A DNA stretch of 40,731 bases, from contig JAIXXA010000018.1 of NCBI GenBank assembly GCA_027490975.1, forward strand, positions 1-40,731, in the 5' to 3' direction. The DNA is from Rhodospirillaceae bacterium. GTDB lineage: Bacteria > Pseudomonadota > Alphaproteobacteria > CACIAM-22H2. This document shows positions 39,501 to 40,731 of this stretch, piece by piece. The stretch's first letter is position 1. Every line of letters starts with the position of its first letter. The position numbers and the translations under genes were made by a program. The notes beneath the pieces are model-generated. The model saw only the letters and a list, made by a program, of their open reading frames with translations. It searched no databases and had not been told where the DNA came from.

Positions 39501-40731
39501 CGTCTCCGAGATCACCGGGCGCGGGCTGACGCTGGAATACCGCAAGGACGGCAGCGCCGCGCTCAAAATGCGCCCGGGCGCCGAGCGTTCGATCGCGGGC
39601 CGGCGCGCGGCCATCGGCGGCTACAACAGCGGCAAGATCGACGTGCTGATCCTGAACCAGTCCGGTTCGACCGGCCTGTCGCTGCATGCCTCCGAGAAGG
39701 TGCTGAACAAGAACAAGCGCCACATGATCATCGCCCAGGCCGAGGGCAATATCGACACCCACATGCAGATGCTCGGCCGCGTCAACCGCACCGGGCAGGT
39801 GGTGAAGCCGTCCTACGACCAGCTTGTCGCCGGCATCCCGGCCGAGAAGCGCCCGGCCTCGATCCTGGCGAAGAAGATGGCGAGCCTGAACGCCAACACC
39901 ACGGGCGCGCGCGACTCGGCGGTCACCGCCAAGGACACGCCGGACTTCATGAACGCCTATGGCGACAAGATCGCCGCCATGGTGATGCGGGAGAACCCCG
40001 ACATCAACGAGCGGCTCGGCGAGCCTGTCAGCCCCGAGGCCGAGGAATTTGACGGCGCGATGCGGAAGGTCACCGGCCGCATCCCGCTGCTGCCGCTGAA
40101 GGAGCAGGAGGCGCTCTACGACCTCCTCGAGACCGAATACAAGGCGCTGATCGAGCAGCTCGAGGCGGCCGGTCAGAACGCGCTCGAGGCCAAGACGCTA
40201 GAGCTTGACGCCCGCACCGTCGGGACCATGCAGGTGAAGGAAGGCAAGGGCGTCGACAGCCCGTTCGCCGATGCCGTCTACTTCGAGCAGGTCGACGCCA
40301 AGCGGCTCGGCAAGCCGATGTCGCCCGAGCAGGTCATCGAGGCCGTCGCCAAAAGCATCGACGTTGCTGTGCCTGACCGCAACGATGACCGCGCCAAGAT
40401 CGAGCAGCTCGCCGCCGTTGGCCGTGTTGCGGCGAAACAACAGCGCTCACAGTCCATCCGCGATTTCACGATGTTCCTCGCCGCCGAGGCCAAGCGCATC
40501 AAGAAGGACGAGGCGCGGAAGCAGAACGAGACCAAGCTCAACGACATCAAGGTCCGCTGGGAAGCCATACATGAGGTCGCGACGCCCGGCGCCGGCATCG
40601 TCGTCAAGACGTCCGAGGGCAATTTCTACGGCATCGTGCTGAAGACCGAGTTCTCCGGCCGCGCCAAGAACCCGCTCGCCATGTCGGCCTGGCGCGTGCA
40701 GATCGCGCTGGCCGATCCCGCGCGCTCGATG
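30577..40731 (+). CDS. Giant polyvalent protein with InPase, JAMM, methyltransferase and Strawberry-notch helicase domains (partial)
   Basis: One frame stays open from ATG 30577 (AGGAG upstream) to the window edge: at least 3,385 codons, C-terminus missing. In order: repeated short N-terminal motifs (GMYQNGQ/GMYENGQ); hydrophobic Gly/Ala segments (about 229-246, 293-320, 349-360, 421-435); an InPase-like domain (about 574-690, YGYIKRTTGADGDHLDVYVG and FDEHKVMLGF); a winged-helix-like part (about 729-775); a large polyvalent-protein-associated domain (about 1547-1625, LNSGIDPETVQDGITLAGFH); a JAMM/JAB-like motif (His1776, His1778, Ser1785, Asp1788); an N6-adenine methyltransferase-like domain (EPSAGNGALL at 2093, NPPF at 2159); and a Strawberry-notch SF2 helicase (Walker A around Lys2530, DEAH at 2660, QMLGRVNRTGQ near 3064). 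Polyvalent proteins of phages are thought to enter with the DNA and counter host defences. Three small ORFs are nested in its linkers. Confidence 0.9.
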   Translation, partial: MGLELFADLPDAQSSSPQASSGGLFDDLPSQQPGMYQNGQRVRVDAPAFQAGMYENGQLVKPSGPTPYTGPVPVQALDAAPTRSGGAGIDRLIGADTFMLSGADGYEAKRLAEEQAAAEIRRQSQISTDIRAAPVESFTPPANPLFEAERLRAEAEARRTGQPVQRSPMEPTPEMLAQTQQIEAEAAQQREIARAGAGFDEAQKAQRRIITNQPESQSAARNAAESLAAGIVAVPAGAADALAIVGPKIAQTTEASESIAEINRSVQQYFNGLARPDAAQGDEILGSKLPQGVGSTIGFAVTGLVGKALGLSATATTALAGALPQAAQEYRNAEAKGASETQKWVAFAGGLGLGATEALPIANAMERWAQQIPGFRRAFRDTTVSMAEEATQEFGQQMGSNALAKATYDPSRSLTEGVAEGALVGGLTGGLLGGAGSFGNAALQARQEGQGPAGDISIPAPQLPPLPPELQGAVPEGAVNAELLLGPDPSMAPAPRQDSRFDLQTILDDPRSADEIRAEMQQDGRLPAPPPPPPPAPPTGDRADPVRIATPEDVTVGAERTAIPTPAQAEAGNYTKRHLKWNGLDITVETEAGQERTGTAEDGQTWAVTLPAPYGYIKRTTGADGDHLDVYVGPNPQGRIFVVDQIDPETRRFDEHKVMLGFDSQEQAQAYYEAGFSDGRGAQRAGAISEIPADQFKQWSQRARLSRPLRYQPPVSAGLTDQQYSDLRQAIKDGSTPLQPDQISQRLGARAQDVRAVMERLASRNELRMSGDGRFSRIPQRTYPLELLQFLAQRGGLQSRQAREVQDLDKVFLPGFGKIARPTGRTLDEAREAAVEAGYLPEGATVRDLLDAVEWSTRGRKRFSAVDQARVTELDGRRAETDSANEQLAALEQQFAAAVAELGVDPAYAELIEAAELVQRDGMSPQAALETAIERMAVRSLDYAHDAGWMSDADWQQFDQAFGIRYREPAQADGGMNAVFDDIEASRPESDRASASQGVERQGAEPRGEEGSAPAGVEPREAGSAPREVAADDADEIVEQRLTAEGPWDFNDTYPQTKRGDADIADIAGVAEFVEDRISDLQQAFIDEAKLRAQIAQIGENRTDDGRVKNRMRLIDAAQQQASSAYALLDENFGDAAVAAIVAEARRRAEQERRTTGALPSSADIEERGQARPRQIKTTIEPGAEGKPQTVIPGAERIGQKQQAERAADKPLRPAKPQREAGGMFDEAQTAPQLFDDVASKPAAPAKRDAKASADDVEVKAVPVPTSRFNGKPPAWRTPEPDSEQRPKGEFESRRVSQLLDRGMTVEDMLKLFRSEGARQPQIAKATEHATRTFRYWEEEDDARTAIAPTVERKAGETDAAFFKRLVDQYYRTPEGRRKSVARDATQDALNPLVGDVETVAYPAIKSKVKVARIQVLQRPDGWVAGGDMQRADASSLSGPSIWDRTAYPTRNEAARAFAEKRLLPFFEGAINDKTIPDKDIERLREWVDREFPQPASPTPAQTRRDALETGAPPVEDDRERQRQENVAKLDAIEAEAAAPAKGASNTVFTADKAAAARARLKAKLSGSQLNSGIDPETVQDGITLAGFHIEAGARSFAAYTKAMIEDLGETVRPYLRGWYEAVRYYPGFNAEGMSTAAEIENGQDTRSAEQVENAAEPVKPSVDPAPKTEVKTSPRSERETIADDRLPPRAPLADRKHVLGNSRATQNRPPRDLDGQSLRDFVISQGRRDGVEFLVAVDGNGALVESIKGVETNTGMTPKLQDALLDASSRLTIHHNHPTERPISQSDLAFLALPGLDVVYAHGSKNGRLYSRGHLTPEARAAVDADIAKRGLQTTMGALLTLMGRRMSFEQTLRDEIRDGAVTAEEANNAHDIAVITAAQRSGVFQIEHNFPIPALFDRADIQRGTDERAQQIADIFGLTASRDDRPASTFRHAAAVEIVQGERREDAGQRRAEDTAPRGGKAGAASRSDRETIAEAIRQDLVNGASYKTIREARAMAEKATGGRIQPSIETAKLIDEAVELGVVLAARDIVAEGKSPGETFDRLVKLYEQQPSLNVRTSTSMIEQAYSTPVPLAYVASRLAGITRDSTVYEPSAGNGALLIEASPKNVVANELNPERRAALEAQGFKVLGRDASEGSVGRAARDANGGVTFNVVIENPPFGVVKDEAGNSRSFKIDDRYTTNEIDHAIVMRSLTSMSRDGRAVLIVGGPNKLATSQAARSQAYNGKAKREFYLTLYGEYNVVDHFTVSGDLYAKQGAGWPVDVIVIDGRGKSARKVPAAQVPSVVNSWDELRRKLDVAETTGSTQREAVRADDGPDLSGTQRGVGSARNGVVGERADTGRVDAVAAGQSQPAGADRSGERPAAGPAQLESEQRARESNAGENPAGVQRRPSIAQQGQASLFDTDSSAETAPATLSKAEPKPRQAPAPDVPAAADMTKPQVPYRPRSNANPMGTLVPVNMQTTAQDALTALEKRVGNIDEFVTRELGYDSVDQMISYFGAEQVDGIALGIDNFAKGAGVIIGDQTGIGKGRQVAGILRWAMRQGKIPIFVTEKPNLYADMYRDLTDIGIEKMLGRELSIFMTNAAERVPLDEEGKKAIKSPAAGPLNAEMKRMAAAGKPDGYDMIFTTYSQVQTVKGEETERQRFLRAMAAANSVMAIDEAHNAGGQAGARERINEATGKPIQTRADFVRELLGLTSAALYSSATYAKRPDVMDLYFKTDMSLAVEDIKSLGDLITSGGIPMQQIVAAMLSKAGQYVRRERSFEGITYDTPIVEVDTDKYEEFSRNIALIQQFSENFVGDAVKAIDQRLKERGKSIATDGSTGIAGASSTNFTAVMHNIINQLLLSMKAQDAADRAIAKLKAGLKPVITLANTNEAFIDEYAEGVGAKPGDAINIRFNDVLQRYLDRSRTITVREPFAKAGESERIYLTDADLGAEGVRAYEEAKAAIAEADFEGLPVSPIDWIRGQLSQAGYTVSEITGRGLTLEYRKDGSAALKMRPGAERSIAGRRAAIGGYNSGKIDVLILNQSGSTGLSLHASEKVLNKNKRHMIIAQAEGNIDTHMQMLGRVNRTGQVVKPSYDQLVAGIPAEKRPASILAKKMASLNANTTGARDSAVTAKDTPDFMNAYGDKIAAMVMRENPDINERLGEPVSPEAEEFDGAMRKVTGRIPLLPLKEQEALYDLLETEYKALIEQLEAAGQNALEAKTLELDARTVGTMQVKEGKGVDSPFADAVYFEQVDAKRLGKPMSPEQVIEAVAKSIDVAVPDRNDDRAKIEQLAAVGRVAAKQQRSQSIRDFTMFLAAEAKRIKKDEARKQNETKLNDIKVRWEAIHEVATPGAGIVVKTSEGNFYGIVLKTEFSGRAKNPLAMSAWRVQIALADPARSM
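33506..33664 (+). CDS. Nested 52-aa basic protein inside the giant gene
   Basis: This ORF lies in the +1 frame relative to the giant gene. Its ATG at 33506 follows GGAGG (33496-33500) by five nucleotides. The product (MQSSTTSKPADRKAIAQALR, then KVSNGKGPSPEEKKDLRRQA and a helix ending LAARRAK) is basic and helical and looks like a real small protein. Forty-four of 52 codons end in G or C, against 28 of 52 for the overlapping host frame, which here encodes a low-complexity Glu/Ser/Ala linker. Translation is not proven. Function unknown; nucleic-acid or partner binding would fit the charge. Confidence 0.5.
   Translation: MQSSTTSKPADRKAIAQALRKVSNGKGPSPEEKKDLRRQASNLERLAARRAK
36299..36502 (+). CDS. 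Nested 67-aa protein inside the giant gene
   Basis: Same relative frame as the other two nested ORFs. ATG 36299 follows AGAGAGGCACCG, a reasonable ribosome binding site. The product starts MSEPNKSPTSSALPPAGMID, has a Pro-rich N-terminus and a helical second half (RLRLFKASVEKMPDSDAQKT, then LLEAAKQALHRG). Fifty-two of 67 codons end in G or C, versus 36 of 67 in the host frame, whose product here is an Arg/Glu/Ala-rich linker between the JAMM-like and methyltransferase parts. Family not recognised. Confidence 0.5.
   Translation: MSEPNKSPTSSALPPAGMIDPPAPFDTPQRLRLFKASVEKMPDSDAQKTPLLEAAKQALHRGPTVRP
37469..37759 (+). CDS. Nested 96-aa protein inside the giant gene
   Basis: The best supported nested ORF. 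GAGGAG (37455-37460) lies eight nucleotides before ATG 37469. The product (MSQKQLDQLSAKLSALMMDL ... LERAMRAKTPQEFSDALR) is a well-formed helical protein with aromatic and aliphatic residues in amphipathic spacing. In its first 30 codons 23 end in G or C, against 9 of 30 in the host frame. The host frame here reads as a Gly/Arg/Ala/Gln-rich linker joining the methyltransferase and helicase domains. It is soluble, with no known family. It may act with the flanking enzymatic modules. Confidence 0.65.
   Translation: MSQKQLDQLSAKLSALMMDLIYQERSEAWEALVMEWSESALIPDESTQSLLDNLSPQALIEAASGPLLDRLNWNRSSELERAMRAKTPQEFSDALR

Noticed and set aside
1-40731. CRISPR array
   Set aside because: No regularly spaced direct repeats were found at any point in the window.

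Overview
This GC-rich window (roughly two thirds G+C by eye) is part of a tailed-phage or prophage genome, most likely from an alphaproteobacterium. The virion genes suggest a short-tailed (podovirus) particle: a P22-type portal, gp4-like and gp10-like tail factors, beta-helical tailspikes and Ala-rich ejection-type proteins, combined with a DUF4043-type capsid protein. No integrase, polymerase or endolysin was recognised, so lifestyle and exact lineage stay open.

Layout. (1) 1-3272, minus strand: a compact accessory operon with a cytosine-C5 methyltransferase and five small proteins, one cut by the window edge. (2) 3273-3445: a divergent control region with direct and inverted repeats, a GC-rich hairpin that recurs at 16.15 kb, and a plus-strand promoter. 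(3) 3446-3521: a CAT-anticodon tRNA. (4) 3522-4595: about 1.07 kb with no convincing gene, packed with hairpins: three tRNA T-arm look-alikes, repeated GCCC-GCAA-GGGC tetraloop hairpins, a UUCG hairpin and several perfect 7-8 bp stems. I read this as a candidate large structured RNA. (5) 4596-7239: ten small genes, many coupled by ATGA overlaps, several encoding membrane peptides, plus a tandem paralogue pair. (6) 7363-14632: small and large terminase, four structural genes including a beta-helix spike, then the portal. (7) 14651-25763: a SAP/HeH-like protein, scaffold, capsid, gp4-like factor, fibre, second spike and gp10-like stabiliser, punctuated by intrinsic terminators. (8) 25770-30561: a needle-like protein, a Hint-like protein, a GNAT-like protein and ejection-type proteins. 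(9) 30577 to the window end: one open frame of at least 3,385 codons encoding a polyvalent protein with hydrophobic segments, an InPase-like domain, a winged helix, a large polyvalent-protein-associated region, a JAMM/JAB-like domain, an N6-adenine methyltransferase-like domain and a Strawberry-notch-type SF2 helicase.

How it fits together. The terminase packages DNA through the portal into a scaffold-assembled capsid, which is closed by gp4/gp10-type factors and fitted with spikes. The Ala-rich internal proteins and the giant polyvalent protein are probably delivered with the DNA. The giant protein's helicase and methyltransferase modules and the separate cytosine methyltransferase fit a role in protecting incoming DNA.

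The two most unusual things are the structured non-coding kilobase downstream of the tRNA, and three small ORFs nested inside the giant gene. All three lie in the same alternative frame, each has its own Shine-Dalgarno sequence, and each has higher third-position GC than the host frame it overlaps.
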